Shown here piece after piece: positions 11,345 to 24,139 of a stretch of DNA of 64,000 nt (position 1 is the stretch's first letter; each line of letters starts with the position of its first letter). Source of the stretch: Mastigias papua (lineage: Eukaryota; Cnidaria; Scyphozoa; Rhizostomeae; Mastigiidae); the NCBI GenBank assembly GCA_964019165.1, contig OZ025272.1, positions 3,397,993 to 3,461,992 on the forward strand, written 5' to 3'. The notes below the pieces were generated by a model that was given only the letters and a program-made list of their open reading frames with translations, was not told the origin of the DNA and did no database searches. The position numbers were made by a program, and so were the translations under genes.

Positions 11345-12616
11345 TTTAACTGAATTTGTATAAAAAAGTTGAAAATGAACTTATAATTGACACTCTGTGA
11401 GAGCACAACACGTCACATCTACTATAATAATACTTGGGAAGGATATTACAGATCATTTTATATGCCTTACTACTCATAGCTTATCCTGAGCATATTTAAT
11501 CTCTCAGACGAAGAAAAAATGCCAAATGGCGTTTTGACCACCGGGGTAGATATGGATTGGGGTACGTCAGCCCCCTCATCTCCTCAGCATCAGGACTTGT
11601 AGGCAACTTTTCAAATTTCAGTATTATCAGCAAATTTGGCAATGTTAGCTTTTCACGTTTAAAGTAATGATACTTAGTTTGGTACACTGAATGTACAAGT
11701 TACAAGAGCCTTACCGATAATCATAGCTACATGATGCAAGTAGGCCCAAAGAATGTCATTTCCTCTCTATTTTGACTTACATTGTAGATTTTCCCTAGAA
11801 CTAGGCTTGAGTACTATATCTTGCCTTCAGCTTTTACTCTAGCAGATGCATTATTAGCTATTTCAGAAGGCAACATTAAAAAAAGCTATCTACCGTGTCG
11901 GAACCAACTATGGTAGGTCTTTCTACGTCACTAAACTCAGTTACCAAAGTAAAGAATCTTAGCTGCGTGCATGACTTACTTTAGAACAACCATGCATCTT
12001 TTGCTGTTCTCTTGTGAGAAGGACTTGACACTCATACATATCTACTGTTGCAAAACTTAGACAACTTAATCCCAGACCTATCATATTTTGCTTTAATAAG
12101 TTGAATCATTTAGCATGACAGAGCATTGATGATCTTTTCATCTTATTTAAATGAATGCCTGTTCTCTTTCCCTTCTTTAAATTGCAATTACAAGCCAGAG
12201 GACGCAAAAGAAGCCAGATAAAATTCATTAGACCACTCAATGGAGTTTTACCTCAAGATGTAAATAGTCTCTTAATAGCAAACTTTGCAAATCGCCATTT
12301 GCAAATCGCCATTTGTGTCACTGTCGGTGACAATTTGTCGGCAAACTTTAGCCTCGCATCCCCCCCCCCCTTTACTGGAATTCTCTAGCGACGCTTTTCT
12401 ATTCATATATTTCAAAACAGCCTCAGTTATATAGTTGCCAGACATTTTGCAATTGTTTTGAGTATCATGTTCCGGCGCACTTACCATCCGGGTATTCTTT
12501 TGCCAGAATCGAAGCTTTCTCAGTTTCCACTAGCTTGTTTTTCATGCAAACATACAAATCAATTCACTGATTATCACACATAATGAGTAACACATGTGAT
12601 GATTTAATTCTCACAG
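11345..12616. other. Upstream of Rab copy A, no gene recognised
   Basis: I looked for an exon 1 like those of the other copies (Met, short basic segment, then LG and a GT donor) and found none convincing. A short direct repeat of CAAATCGCCATTTG is at about 12290-12316 and a poly-C run is at 12361-12370. Confidence 0.4.
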
Positions 12617-12696
12617 GATTATGAAGTTGGGAAAGCAACTTTTGCCAAGACGTTTGCATCGGGCAGATTTGATCAGAGGATTTTGGCAACTGTGGG
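12617..12696 (+). CDS. Copy A exon 2, altered P-loop
   Basis: After TCTCACAG the exon reads DYEVGKATFAKTFASGRF and ends ATVG before GTAATA. Length (80) and phase match exon 2 of copies B and D. GKA replaces the GKS of both. Confidence 0.8.
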
Positions 12697-13439
12697 GTAA
12701 TACCTTTAATTTTTATATGCAATCCAAACATTTAAAATTTACAACCCCATTATAATATTATAGTCATGGCTACTATGAAGGATATTTTAACACATAACAA
12801 TACAGATGCTAACGGCTACGCCAAAGTTCAGATGGTCACTCCTTATGGAGAATCAGCTTGTGTCACAAAGTGGTAAACAGTACTGCTGTTGAATAGAACA
12901 TTGAATGTTGCCAGATTCAGGTACAGCTGTTAGTACCATAGATATATTTGCAACCAGATTGTCTTATCTATATTCATATTACGCTAATGTTACAAGAGAC
13001 GCTCAGTTGTGTGAACGAACTTTAGGGTTAATTCCAAAATTTTCCTATTTTGCTTTTGAACAAATGCTTTAATACCATAAACTATTATTTACACAAGGGT
13101 TTGATTCGGTAGGTTTGAGATATTATGTAATTGGACTATTTCGTCAATCGCGCCAAGACGGTAATGCCTTTGATCATCATACCTGATATGCAACAAGAAG
13201 TGCTCAGTGACCTCAGCTCCACCACAGTGGACCAACTGTATCTTGAAAGTTATGATTGAATTTGTTTTGAGTTTGAATTGAGTTTAGCTTGTAAAGACCT
13301 TCACGTAGATGGGTAAAGGCGGCAACACCTTTGGGATCATGAATTCAATAATTAGGGTTCTTGGATAGCCAGATGAGAGAGGACAGTCTGCTTTTGAATG
13401 AGCTTAATGTATGTCATTCTCTGATCTCAGAAGCAAGGC

Positions 13440-14150
13440 TGTTCCATTACTTTAAAAAATTTGGATATAAACGCCCCCTAAAGTGCTCTGTTCTTGCACT
13501 TATTCGTCCAGTGGCAGTCCTGCTTCTAAGAGCATAATTAAGCCGACCGATTGGAGGAAAAGGACGTCTTGTATATTTAGGTGCAAGTTTATTGATGAAC
13601 TTACAGAAAAGAGCGAGAGCTCTGCACCACCTTCTGTTCTTCAAAGATTCCCAGCCTAGTTCCTCTTATATTTAGTCTATTGAAGCACCTTCCAATCGCC
13701 AGTATGGCTAAGCTAGCAGAATACTGGACAGATTCAAGCCGTTCCATCTGGCAGTGTAGAGTGATTTTGTGCTTGAATTCGCACACTTTCTGTGGGATAT
13801 GATAAATAACATCAACATAATTGAGATGAGGATGAAGACAGAGATTGTTAACTTGTTTAGGCAAATATTTGAATAGAACCCGAATAATACTAACGATCTG
13901 CTAAGAAACTACGAATCAATGTGACAAACTACCCAGATAGACCATTTCACCGCAGTTTGTAGATTAGGCCATCATGCCACATTCTATCAAAAGCTTTTGA
14001 AATATCTAGATCAACTGAACATACATCTAAAGGAGGGTTGCAGTCAAATGCGAAAGAGGCAGGGTGAACTATTGAGATCAACTGATTGTTGGTAGAATAA
14101 CTAGGGCGAAAAGCAGATTGATTAGGATCTAGCAGTCCATGAAGAGAAGC
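13440..14150 (-). mobile_element. Degenerate LINE fragment with internal deletion
   Basis: On the minus strand the stretch reads LLDPNQSAFRPSYSTNNQL and DVCSVDLDISKAFDRMWHDG (reverse transcriptase motif A with D-x-x-K-A-F-D). Then comes RSFLADR, a jump, HPHLNYVDVIYHIPQKVCEF, MERLESVQYSASLAI, and ALFCKFINKLAPKYTRRPFP with SARTEHFRGRLYPN. The part that should carry the YADD box is deleted, and there are stops and a frameshift. It lies antisense in the intron after exon 2 of Rab copy A. Confidence 0.85.
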
Positions 14151-14159
14151 TATTTAGTA

Positions 14160-15795
14160 AAACTAGTTGTTCCGTAAAAGGTAATAACTATTCAGCTAAA
14201 AGCTGTTCATTTTATTTTAGTTATTTCTCTCTCTAGACCATAGTCTGATTAGACCGCAGCAGCACTGCTCAATTCGCAACTCTCCGTTTGCCATCCCTTC
14301 TGCCATGAGCTAATCTAACTGCCTCTACTTTGGATACTCAATATGCAACCGCGACATTCTGAGTCTACTCCTCCCTCTCATTCCTGGTGGCCTACTTTGT
14401 ATGACCTCGTTCTACAAGGGAAATTTATCACTGTGCCACGTTTCATATCCAAACCATTTAATAATGTGATAAACTAATTCAAATGTAGCTATTTTGACTC
14501 TTCAGTAATTGTTGTTTCACATTTGAACTATTGTTGCTTTCTATTTTTCACATATTCAATTACGTATACTCTTCACTCATTGTACATTTATTCGGGATAT
14601 ATATTCACATTTCGTCTAGCCACTGCGAAGTCAGACAGGCAATGCAAATAGACAGTGAGCAAATTCAATTTTGTATCAAGCTTTTGGCAGGAATGGAAAG
14701 GGTAATGTAATATCTCTTACTTACATTCATCTGATTCCTCCCAACGAATGAGTTTCCTTACTGAATATCGATTTATTTTTGCTTAGCTGTAAACATGCAC
14801 CTGCGTGAGTTGCAGTTTAGCTTGGAATACACTTCCAAACAATCATGATTGCAAATTTGAGGACTTGTTGATGAAGTTCTTTAGTGTGTAACTCTTCTGT
14901 CATAGAAAAACTATCAGTGATAACAAGTGCTCGTATATGATATACCTTTTCAAACTTCATACATGACATTCAGTGTTGAATGCCAAATGGCAACCTTTGT
15001 AATGAAAAGTTCTTTACTCCTAGCTTGATCTTCCAGATCAAAGAATTAGAGTTCCTCAAAAGTGAGGGATTTCCTTGAGAATTTTCCTAATGCTTTTTAG
15101 GTACAGTTTCTGGCATGAAACTCTTACATTGTCATTCCAAGAATTAATGGTTGTCTTTGTTTGAAGTTCAGTAGCTCCAAAAGTTATCACAAAATAGCAA
15201 GATACCCTATTAGCATGTATGGGACATGTTGCCTGCAATACTCGCCAAATGTCATTAGGACTTGTAAAAGCTATAGCAGTCCTCAAAACTTATTCATCGT
15301 TGCGCCATGCTCCCCTTCCTCCCTGTATCAGTGTTATTAGCTAATATGTGAAAAGCTTTGAGTTGTTGTGGATATAAAAACTTTCCATTTACGCGAGCAC
15401 TTTTCTCAGAATCAACCAGGTATAACTAAAAATTTCTTGAAAGCTTAATTGTGAATCTAATTGCACCAATCCTGAAATGTATACATTCATGGCATTCTCT
15501 TTGATTAACCAATCAATACCACGAAAAAGCTAACCAGTTAGACTAGTTGGTTTGTAAAAATGAGTTCTTTCTGTATGCATAACCGTGGGCTTCAAGTTTT
15601 AGCAAATTTTATATTAAAGGTTTATACTTGGAAGGTCTTAAGTCGGGAAAACTTTCTGGAAACTCTCGGGTTTGCACGCTCTTGTCAAAACAATGTTTAC
15701 TATGAAGACATAGTTAATAAATGACTTAATCCTATTATAACATTGACTTCATATCACTGCAATGATTTAATTTTCAATTCCAATCTACCTTGCAG
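14160..15795. other. Rest of copy A intron, no exon recognised
   Basis: Searched by eye for a WDTAGQE-type exon without success. A minus-strand ORF at 15056-15286 (76 codons) has no motif I know and is probably chance. Confidence 0.4.
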
Positions 15796-15978
15796 CTTGA
15801 AACAATTCCTACGATATTATATAGACATGCAATAGCGGAAATTATGCTCTATGACGTCACAAATAGAAGCACTTTCCTCAAGATTAAAGAATGGATCTCA
15901 AACCGAACACAGTGTGATCAAAAGAAGTGTATAATTGCTATAGTGGGAAATAAAATCGATTTAGAAGAGAGAAGAGAG
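15796..15978 (+). CDS. Copy A exon 4, G4 motif
   Basis: The exon has exactly 183 bases (61 codons), as in copies B, C and D, between TTGCAG and GTAGGT. It reads HAIAEIMLYDVTNRSTFL then IIAIVGNKIDLEERRE. The GNKID guanine-specificity motif is kept. The [14 protein letters not shown] of copy B is eroded to YRHAIAEIMLYDVT. Confidence 0.85.
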
Positions 15979-18433
15979 GTAGGTACAAGCTATGGGAGTG
16001 ATGGGGTGAATGGGAAAAGATAGTGGGTCTTTGCTACAAAGATTATTGAAGAAATTTCCATCAAACAGGTCTTTCTGTTTGGGTATGAGAGTATTAAAGG
16101 ATATTGCTAACGGCAAGTACTTATTCCCTGCATTATATTCCTTGGTTGTTTAAAAGTAAAAATGAATCATAGGCAGGTTGATGCTTATGTCACTGTGTTT
16201 TTAGTCTCATAAAAATCAGTCGACAGCACGTTGATAGCATGTCATTTTGACTTGCTGCAAGAAAATAGTGCTCAACTGCTCATTAAGCTGTTATGAAGGG
16301 TTCAATACTGCAGTTTTGAAACTCGAGAAATACGAACAGTCCGTTGAAAATTCACAATTTGTCCGAAATTCACACAAGCCCACTATCTCTTGTATTTAAT
16401 TTGCATGGGTTGTTGTCACAATTTATGTCTTCGAGTGAGATGTTTGTTAGGAGGCATCGTGGACCTCCAGACATATCCTTTCGACTCATATTTTAGTATA
16501 TAGCTAGTATGTTGGAAATGTTTTGACAAATTCTACAACTCGACAAATCCGAACAATATATCATCAGGGGGCACTAGCCCTCTGATCCCCCGGCAGCAAC
16601 CCCTGTGCATTTATTTAAAACCTACCTGTCTGTAACACAGTGGGGTAAGAGAAACTCACTCACTCTTGCTAAGAAAGTCCTAAGAAGCTTTCAGGAATGG
16701 AGTGATGGAAAAGCCATGAAAGTTTCAATACCGGTACCAAAAATCCTTCATGTAAAAAGTACGCGTATTCTTTCATATATAGAATTCGATATGAATAACA
16801 TAGGATTCATGTAAGGCTATTTTCTAAATACAATAATTTCGCAGGCAATGTATCACTGATTTTTTTAAGGTATTCAGCTTTGATAGGAAGATAGAAATAA
16901 TTCAAGGAAAACATACTGTAGTTTAAACGATCAAATTGGTTAAAGTGATTGCATGATAGCCCGGCCCGTCCCAGCGGGGGTGTGAGGGGCGATAAACCCA
17001 ATAATCCCCTGGAAAAGAATAGCTAGAGTACATTAGTGATTTCTACCACCAGTGACAGAGATTTTTGTCCCTGCTCATTGATTTGTTTTGCCCGCACACT
17101 TGCGACTTTGTTTCAACTATTCTGTGACGATGCCCTCAATTGGATATTCTCTAGTGAATAGTCGTGCTATCACATGCCACGAAAGCAGTCACTGATTGGT
17201 CAATTTCCATGTCACATTGTTTTTATACCACGCATACTTGCAATGTTCTGCTTTTAGTCGTTGGAGACAAAATCATGAGATCTTCCTCTCCGAAAACCAG
17301 CGATTTTTGTCACAACATCATTTGTGCGCTAGGCATAAAACATTTCGGTAATTGGCAAATCCTATGATTTTACGCTACATAATGAAGCTCCTCGGCAAAT
17401 ATTGCAACGTTTTCACACATATCCCAAATAGATATCTAGCACATTGTCTGCAATACTGGAATGTATTGAAGAATGCCAGCTGTGCTATCAGAAGCCACAC
17501 CCAGTCATTGGGTGCCATACCCGTGTCGCTGGTAAATTCGTACTCCACACCCCTCTCCTGGAAGAATCATCTTCTCGACGGCCTTGGATGTTAATTTTGA
17601 TCAGTGGAATCCAGGTGTCTGATAGCTTCTCTTCCTCCACTCTGTAAATCTCTATTCCAAATCAAGAATAGAGTTGCATCAATTTACCAAAATCGTATTG
17701 TATCAATTTACCAAATCAAGCTAGTGTACGAACTATGTTGTATGGTGATGAGAGATTTACTTAAAACTAGAATCGATAAATCTTAGAAGAAACAGTTCGG
17801 TTCATTCGCATATCAGAACATTTCTCATAGAACAACTAATATAAAATTACCTATCTTATCCCCCACTCTATCACTTTATCAATATTAGTTAAACGTGTTA
17901 TTTTTCCAATATGTATTGTTCATGTATCTTTTTTGCCAAGGAATATACCAAAATTTACTATATTCCTTTGGATTCATTCAAGATTTTCCATCTTCTAAAT
18001 TTCTCTGAACATTAAACCTAAGCTACTCCTCTCTAATGAGAGGTAATTAGGATTTTTGTATAGTCCTTGGCATCTGTACTGTCTGTATTGTCTGTTCTGT
18101 TTGTTGTTAAATGACCATTTGGGTAGTTATGCCTATCATACTCCCAATGGTATAATTTATAGTAAAAGTTTGATATTGTATTGCATAAAGGTGTAAAAAA
18201 CATCTATTCCATTCGGGAAAGGGGTATATTGGTTTCAATAATACAGCTTCAAAAAGGAAAGCAAGACTGAAAGTTCGCAAGATTTAATTATCCAGTGCTG
18301 CCAAGATGCATTTACATAAGAAATGCATAGAATAGAGGAGAGGAGTGGGGGTGCCATGGGAACATATGAGAGAGGTAGATTCAAATTTAGTCAGTGGCTC
18401 TAAACCACTGTGATTGATGACTTTTGCTTTTAG
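15979..18433. other. Copy A intron, nothing recognised
   Basis: No coding remnant found. Two short GC-rich patches occur at 16565-16600 and 16960-17010, the first able to form a small hairpin (GGGGGC / CCCCCG). Confidence 0.4.
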
Positions 18434-18539
18434 GTGTCAACAACTACAGGAGAAGAGTATGCAAAAAATGTTGGCGCATTATTTTTTGAAATATCTGCAA
18501 CGAAAGCTCAAGACATCGAAGAGGTAATGTTTGGAATCG
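18434..18539 (+). CDS. Copy A exon 5, G5 region
   Basis: The exon has 106 bases, as in copies B and C, between TTTTAG and GTAAGT. It encodes VSTTTGEEYAKNVGALFFEI then SATKAQDIEEVMFGIG, matching the G5 SAK region and the following helix of Rab22. Confidence 0.85.
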
Positions 18540-19860
18540 GTAAGTGTTTCTTATTTCATTGAAAAAGGATAATGCTTTATAAAGTTTCTGATCTAAGTGT
18601 TCTAGTCGTACCTAATTATAAGGAATTAATCGCTGTATATTATGCTGAAAACAGTGGATCTTGGGTGGACCCCTTTTCCAACAGCTCCCTTTGTGTTCAC
18701 ATTTAATATGAGTGACTTCAATTTTCTAGAAAGTCAATTGAATGAAAGTTGGTCAATGGTTGTAATTGATTAGAAATTGATTATGGATTGTACTTTCTTA
18801 ATCAAGCAGCTTCAATACGAAGTTCATGTGAACACACTTTTGAGGAATTAGGATGGTAAGAAAATTGAAGTTCAGACCAAAAGGTGGTTTTCTTATAAAA
18901 AACATGTTATTTCATAATCTTTTCAGATCAAAATGCTGCCCGTTGGATCAACTTTCAAAAATAGTACTAGCTGGTAGCTTGGTTGAGAATTTGTTTGTTG
19001 CACATAGTCATTGACGCTGTAGCTTGGGAGGCAAGGAACTACAGCTTCCAACTAAAAATCTGTCTGACCTTTGCTCTTTGACGGATATTGTGGTGTCTTA
19101 TTGAGTTTCTTTTGCTGTTTTGAATATTCCCATCAAAGTGAAGTGACAGCACTTGTTCAAATTGTAGTATGGAAGATGGCTATTTAGCCATTCTGGAGGG
19201 CAATAATCAAAGAGGTTTCTGTCGTTTTGACCCAGCCATGATAAGGTCTCCCAGGTTACTAAGCAAATTCATCAACCCCCTGGTATCAATTTGTGAGTAC
19301 GTTCTTGATTCCAGGGTGTTCAGAATAGACTTTTGACTAAGCCATGTCCTATTAGTGTAATGAAATGGTTCTCTGTAGACAAACCTGTGGCTATGTGACG
19401 TCAATAGGCAGAGTGAGTCGAACAAGTATGCATTATAGATCCGAAAGTTCTTCTGATCAAGCATAGTGTCAGAGTAACTCATAGCTGCACATGTAGAGGC
19501 TATATTACCTAGACATCTAGGGTGGATTACAATTGATGACATGTTGCAGCTAGAGATATTATCGATAGAATAGTGTCTTTATCTCAGTAGAAATCATGAT
19601 TTGACATCCATTTTGTAATATGATTAATTATAGACATTGGTTTTAAGAGGATAAGAGGCTGTCTTTTTCGCGGAGAACTAGAAGTGTCTTTTAGAAGACT
19701 TACCGCTAACAAACCACTACCTCTGGCCACAAATACCATTTTTGAAAGGCATATACTTCTTTTAAAGGCACATTACAATTTGTAGGAAAGATTTTACTTC
19801 CCATTGCGCAACCCGACAGTGTCATTGCCACAATGCAGTACTGGAGATTAGTGCAATGCA
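18540..19860. other. Copy A last intron, no gene recognised
   Basis: A possible small inverted-repeat element lies at about 18700-18850, with GTGTTCACAT near the left end and ATGTGAACAC near the right. A minus-strand ORF at 19207-19542 (111 codons) has no recognisable motif; low confidence that it is coding. Confidence 0.4.
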
Positions 19861-19862
19861 TA

Positions 19863-19918
19863 TGCTAATTGATCATCACCATTTTCATTATCATCGTCAT
19901 CATTATCATCATCATCAA

Positions 19919-19986
<68 letters not shown>

Positions 19987-20003
19987 ACATCATCATCAAC
20001 ATC
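19863..20003. repeat. CAT trinucleotide microsatellite
   Basis: A long run of CAT/ATC, nearly pure from 19916 to 19984. It lies 47 bases before the last exon of copy A. Reading it as protein gives artificial poly-His or poly-Ile frames. Confidence 0.97.
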
Positions 20004-20050
20004 TTATTCTTCTTCTGCTTTTATGTTGCACTGTATTCGTTCTACCGTAG

Positions 20051-20160
20051 GTAAAGCGTTGCCACCAGAAGTTGTGCAGCAGCAAGAAGAGATTCTGGAA
20101 GTGGAGGGTTTGAGTAAAACTCGTAGATCTGGAGTGTTGGAATCATGCTGCATTACATAG
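20051..20160 (+). CDS. Copy A exon 6, C-terminus with CCIT
   Basis: After CCGTAG the exon completes the split glycine of exon 5 and reads KALPPEVVQQQEEILEVEG, ending SGVLESCCIT and TAG. The paired cysteines fit the Rab double-prenylation site, although copies B and C end exactly in CC. Confidence 0.8.
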
Positions 20161-21318
20161 CTGTACCAGCAACTGTACATATAAAGTATTGAGATAGAAC
20201 CCGTTAGGGACCATTCATATATTATGTCATCATTTTTGACCATATTATATACTCCCTTCCCCCATGTAATCAACCGTAATCATTGCTTTAACCCTCCTTG
20301 TATTATGTCATCATTTGCTTCACCACCCCCCCCCCCCCATCTTGAGCAGAAGTCATTATGGCGTATAGTGGTGATATTCAAAGTACGCCAAAAAGTCATC
20401 CTTATGCTATACTCAATATTGCCCGACTGCCTGTGCAAATTATCTAACAACTAATCTAACATTTCATCTGACATTTGGTTTCAACAATTAGTTTATTTCT
20501 GCCAAGTGTGGGAACAAATCTGACTTTTCACCCAACATTTAGCCTATCATTTGTGCTTTTACAGAGATAGCACCAGTTTTGATTTAAAATCAAACAACAT
20601 ACATAAAGAACTTGGCGGGAATAAAGAAATCTGTAAGCATGAGTGCATCTAGCAATGTTATGCATGTGTGCAAACTATCTAACTTGCAAACAAGTAACTG
20701 GGGAATACTGAAATCACGGACTAATTTCTTTATCTTAATGAAATATTCTCAACCTTGCAAAACACAAAGCACAATAATACTTTTCATAGCATGATGGTAG
20801 ATGGAATGTTAGACCGTAAATCATTTGAATATGAATATGCCGTAATATATATGCTGGAAATTTGGAGCAAAAAAGCACGTGCTAAGCTATTCTGCTAACA
20901 AGTTCACACTAAACAGCTTGAATTAACAAAGATCATGCATGATGTACAGTAATTGCAACTGCACACATAGCGAGAAATGTATGCTGTTTAGAAGTGTGAA
21001 GAGATGAATATATAAAAAATCATTTGCTTATATCACCAAACCAATTCCCCTCCTCCCTTCCCTATAATAAGAAATAAGCCTTTCTGTGAACCACCCCTTC
21101 CAGCTCTCTGAAGACATAATATGCAAACTTTCCCGTGTTGAAGAGATGGAGAAGTAACTACGGGAGCTCTTTGGATGATATGGAGAGCCATTCATCGAAA
21201 AATCATAAATTACCAAAGAGTACAAAAATGATCTCAGATTGGGAGAGGTTGCAAGCTAAAACGGTAATTGATGATAATTTATTCCAATTCATAGCAGTTT
21301 TTAAGGGTTTCAACTTGT
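20161..21318. other. Downstream of copy A, nothing recognised
   Basis: AT-rich sequence with a poly-C tract at about 20324-20338. No gene or element ends identified. Confidence 0.4.
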
Positions 21319-21530
21319 GGGAATGGGCAAGTTGCCAAATGGTTAGAGCGCTTGACTAGTGAGAGAGACATCGATGGCTCAAACCGAACACTCAGATCAT
21401 AGCTTGGATGATCGTTCACGATCCACCCACCAGCAAATGGGTACATGGTGGTAACATTCGAGAAGTTACATGCGGGCGTTGAAAGGGCCTTGCTAGCCTA
21501 CCTCACTATGCAAACGGTTCAGGACAAAGT
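21319..21530 (+). mobile_element. tRNA-derived SINE-like sequence
   Basis: The head reads like the 5' half of a tRNA: GCCAAATGGTTAGAGCGC fits the internal promoter A box, and a weak B box-like TGGCTCAAACC follows about 40 bases later. A non-tRNA body follows, GGTAACATTCGAGAAGTTAC to GAAAGGGCCTTGC. The acceptor stem and T arm do not close properly, so this is not a working tRNA. Confidence 0.6.
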
Positions 21531-22335
21531 GTACTCTCTAACAGACACTTCCTAACGTACAGAATAACCATTACTTTATTTGGACAAAATTCACAAAAGG
21601 GTCGCCAAGATGGGAAAATTTTGCTATCACACCCTGTAGACACATTGGTAAAAAGTAGGCAACACTCACTCCACTTTCAAAACGATAAAATCACACCTTC
21701 TTTTACATGATGCTAGAACAATCCAAAGAGTACTACTCTCTCTTTGAAGAGGCTTGTTAGTGGGCGTAAGCAACTAGGGAAATCCTTTTATTTTCTTATC
21801 ACTATTAAAGAATGCATTGAACCTACTAGTTTTAAAAATGCCCCTTAACAGCTATCTCACATATAAGGATACATATGTACCTGGTTAGTCATCATCACTT
21901 AAATACCATCACTTAAAGAAGCGTAATTTTTGAGTATGAAAGTTCAATCATCTGCAGTTGCACGTTATCTTTATTTGTTTTTCCTGGCTTAAAATTCATC
22001 TCTACATTTGTCAATGATTATGAGAATTTTGTCGTGAAAATGCTCTTACAATCAAGCTGGAACGTGAAGAGAAATGTCCAGTAAGTTTTAATTTCATTTA
22101 GTTACTCATTAAATACCTCAGGAACCTGAATATTCTTAACAACTAGTCATGTTGACTTGATATAAGTCATAAAAGTGCCTCTATTTTTTCATGAAATACA
22201 GTCTTCACTGTTTTCTCTGAAACTTTTTGTTGACTCCTCTGTCTCATTTTTCATTTTTCTTTTTTGTTGATAAGAACTCGAATTCCATGATGAACGCCCA
22301 TCCCTTGTTTTATCGACAAGATCATTTGATTCATC
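21531..22335. other. Intergenic, nothing recognised
   Basis: No ORF, terminal repeat or RNA-like fold noticed. Confidence 0.4.
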
Positions 22336-22339
22336 CAAG

Positions 22340-22480
22340 GTTGTCCTCAGGGTTCGCTTTGTGGAGTGATACTGTGATGGCTTATTTTCTTCTTTTGTGT
22401 AGTTGCAGAGTTTTCGTGTACTTTCATGCTCCTTGCACTATAACCTCATTGTTTCGGAATATCCGTAAACTCGTCCAGCA
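22340..22480 (+). repeat. LINE-tail-like repeat
   Basis: GGGTTCGCTTTGTGGAGTG and CATGCTCCTTGCACTAT match the tail after the LINE fragment at 11150-11310, with part of the interior missing. Probably a heavily 5'-truncated copy of the same element. Confidence 0.5.
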
Positions 22481-22844
22481 TCATTGAGTATAAGTTACCC
22501 CCAACCAGGCCTGCCTCCAACTGCTCCTAGCTGTTTGCAAATAAATTGATTTGACATTTATTTCAAAATTTCATTTTGCATTTCATGCATCATAAACTTT
22601 TCCGCTTTCTTAAATACCAGTACTTGTGTGTGTATAACTATTTTAATTCGATTAAACAATGCTAGCTAACAAAATATATACATAATTACCTACATATACA
22701 CATCGTTAACTAATCCAAATCGAATACCATTAAAATAAATAAAAAAGTTAACATCTTCTACGCATACCGAAAGTAAAACAGAAACAAAAAATCAACAGGT
22801 GCTATGGTCTATTTGCGGTTTTATATTTTACAGGCAGGCACCGA

Positions 22845-23425
22845 TAATCACTGCATCTACAACGTGGTCCATCCCAGTTTTTTATTAGTTTCTTAAAATT
22901 CATCAACTTTTCAGCTGATTTCATCTCGTTTGGTAGGTTGGTCCAAAGCTGTTGCCCAACAGATTTCAGACTATTGGGCCCAAAAGTTGTTTAATAAGGC
23001 CTTACATGGGCTAGATAAATTGGATTTCGTAAAGAATAACATGATGTCGGTAATTTAAAAATGTTCTGCATAAATGCAGGGTTTAATTTTTGGACTGTTT
23101 TGAATATTTCAATGCAAAGGAGTCTTTGGCGAGAGATGACTATTGTCAGGTCTGACTATTGTACATATTTCTGACATGGAAAGCAGTTTGTTATATGAAC
23201 TTGTATGATCATTATAAAGAAATCTCAAAGCACGTTCTTGTAACTTTTCAATTTTCTGAAGAGATTTAGATGAAGAAAAATACCAAACCAGAGGACAGCA
23301 CTCGAAATTCGAATTGATAAAGCTCTGAATAAGAATACCTGTGCTCTGAAAGAGACTTGATTTCGACATGAGTAACTGATCCACGTTAGGTTCTTCGTCA
23401 TCATCTCCGCATATGGTCAATCTTT
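22845..23425 (-). mobile_element. LINE 3' end on the minus strand
   Basis: The minus strand reads SFINSNFECCPLVWYFSSSK then LQKIEKLQERALRFLYNDHT, the C-terminal thumb part of a CR1/L2-like LINE polymerase. Toward lower coordinates, across frameshifts, come KSVGQQLWTNLPNEMKSAEK and LMNFKKLIKNWDGPRC with CRCSDYRC, the usual Cys-rich end. It is 5'-truncated and broken. Confidence 0.85.
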
Positions 23426-23429
23426 GCTT

Positions 23430-24139
23430 TGCTAAATAGTTTTATGATTCAAGAATGGTCATAAAGCAATGCTGATTAATATCTGCTCCTCATTTCATTG
23501 CATCTATCGTTTCAATGGCACCACCATATTGTGGAAGGAGAATTTCAAATGCCATAGCAGAGTCTTATGGAATTTTGATTACTGGCATTTTTCTTTGCAT
23601 CGTTCTGGAAACAAATTTGACCTCACGTTTTGCATGTTTCATACTGGAAACGTCACTGAGTCACTTTAAATATCGTAACCTAACCATGGATATTTCTCAA
23701 ACCGCCAAATATTTGAGAGTTCTAATCAAGTCTATTTTCTCCCAACCTAACTGACTAATCATCGTGTAAAGAGGGCCTAAGTGTTGCTCTGGAATGCATG
23801 TAGAGTCAGAATCCTGCATGATAATTGCACCTGTGTTTTACAAGGTCTATAGAAAATGAAACAGATTTACATGTTTTATGGTTTTCATCTATTTTCCAAT
23901 TAGCTTGCATTTTCAGGCATGATACACCCTTTCATTTGACACCTATGCTTCACATCCCCCCAAAAAAACAAGTTTCCTCTGGGAATGTAAATTGTAAAGA
24001 TTAAATTTATTGACAGATTACAGAAGAAACATTGCGAGCAGCAAGCAGTCAACAATTGCGAAACCCGAATTTTTCCAATAGTAATACAAAGGTCTCATAC
24101 ATGATCACATATTCTTGTAGCTAGCAGACACAACCGCAA
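23430..24139. other. Intergenic, nothing recognised
   Basis: Only short chance ORFs. No element boundaries seen. Confidence 0.4.

Larger units (their letters stand above)
12617..20160 (+). pseudogene. Rab22/31-like GTPase, copy A, divergent and incomplete
   Basis: Four exons match the family exon plan in length and phase: 12617-12696 (80 bases), 15796-15978 (183), 18434-18539 (106) and 20051-20160 (110). They encode a P-loop region, the G4 motif GNKID, the G5-like ISATKA and a C-terminus ending SCCIT, a possible geranylgeranylation signal. The P-loop reads DYEVGKAT after the expected glycine, so the Mg2+-contacting Ser/Thr is Ala. The exon with switch I and WDTAGQE is not found, and joining exon 2 directly to exon 4 shifts the frame. 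Yet all four exons stay open with good splice sites. It may be a recent pseudogene or a fast-evolving gene with an unrecognised exon 3. Confidence 0.75.

Noticed and set aside
12470..12500. ATG followed by a GGTATT donor as exon 1 of copy A.
   Set aside because: The codons do not resemble the K-V/I-C-L/F-L-G end of exon 1 in the other copies, and the phase is wrong.
12764..12872. Possible divergent exon 3 of Rab copy A, with AG and GT at its ends and length fitting the phase.
   Set aside because: In the required frame it reaches a TAA after 11 codons, and the alternative frame lacks WDTAGQE, so it is not supported.
19856..20054. Poly-histidine and poly-isoleucine ORFs.
   Set aside because: They are reading frames of the CAT microsatellite.
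21340..21390. A functional tRNA gene.
   Set aside because: An A box is present, but the acceptor stem and T arm do not fold; it reads better as a SINE head.
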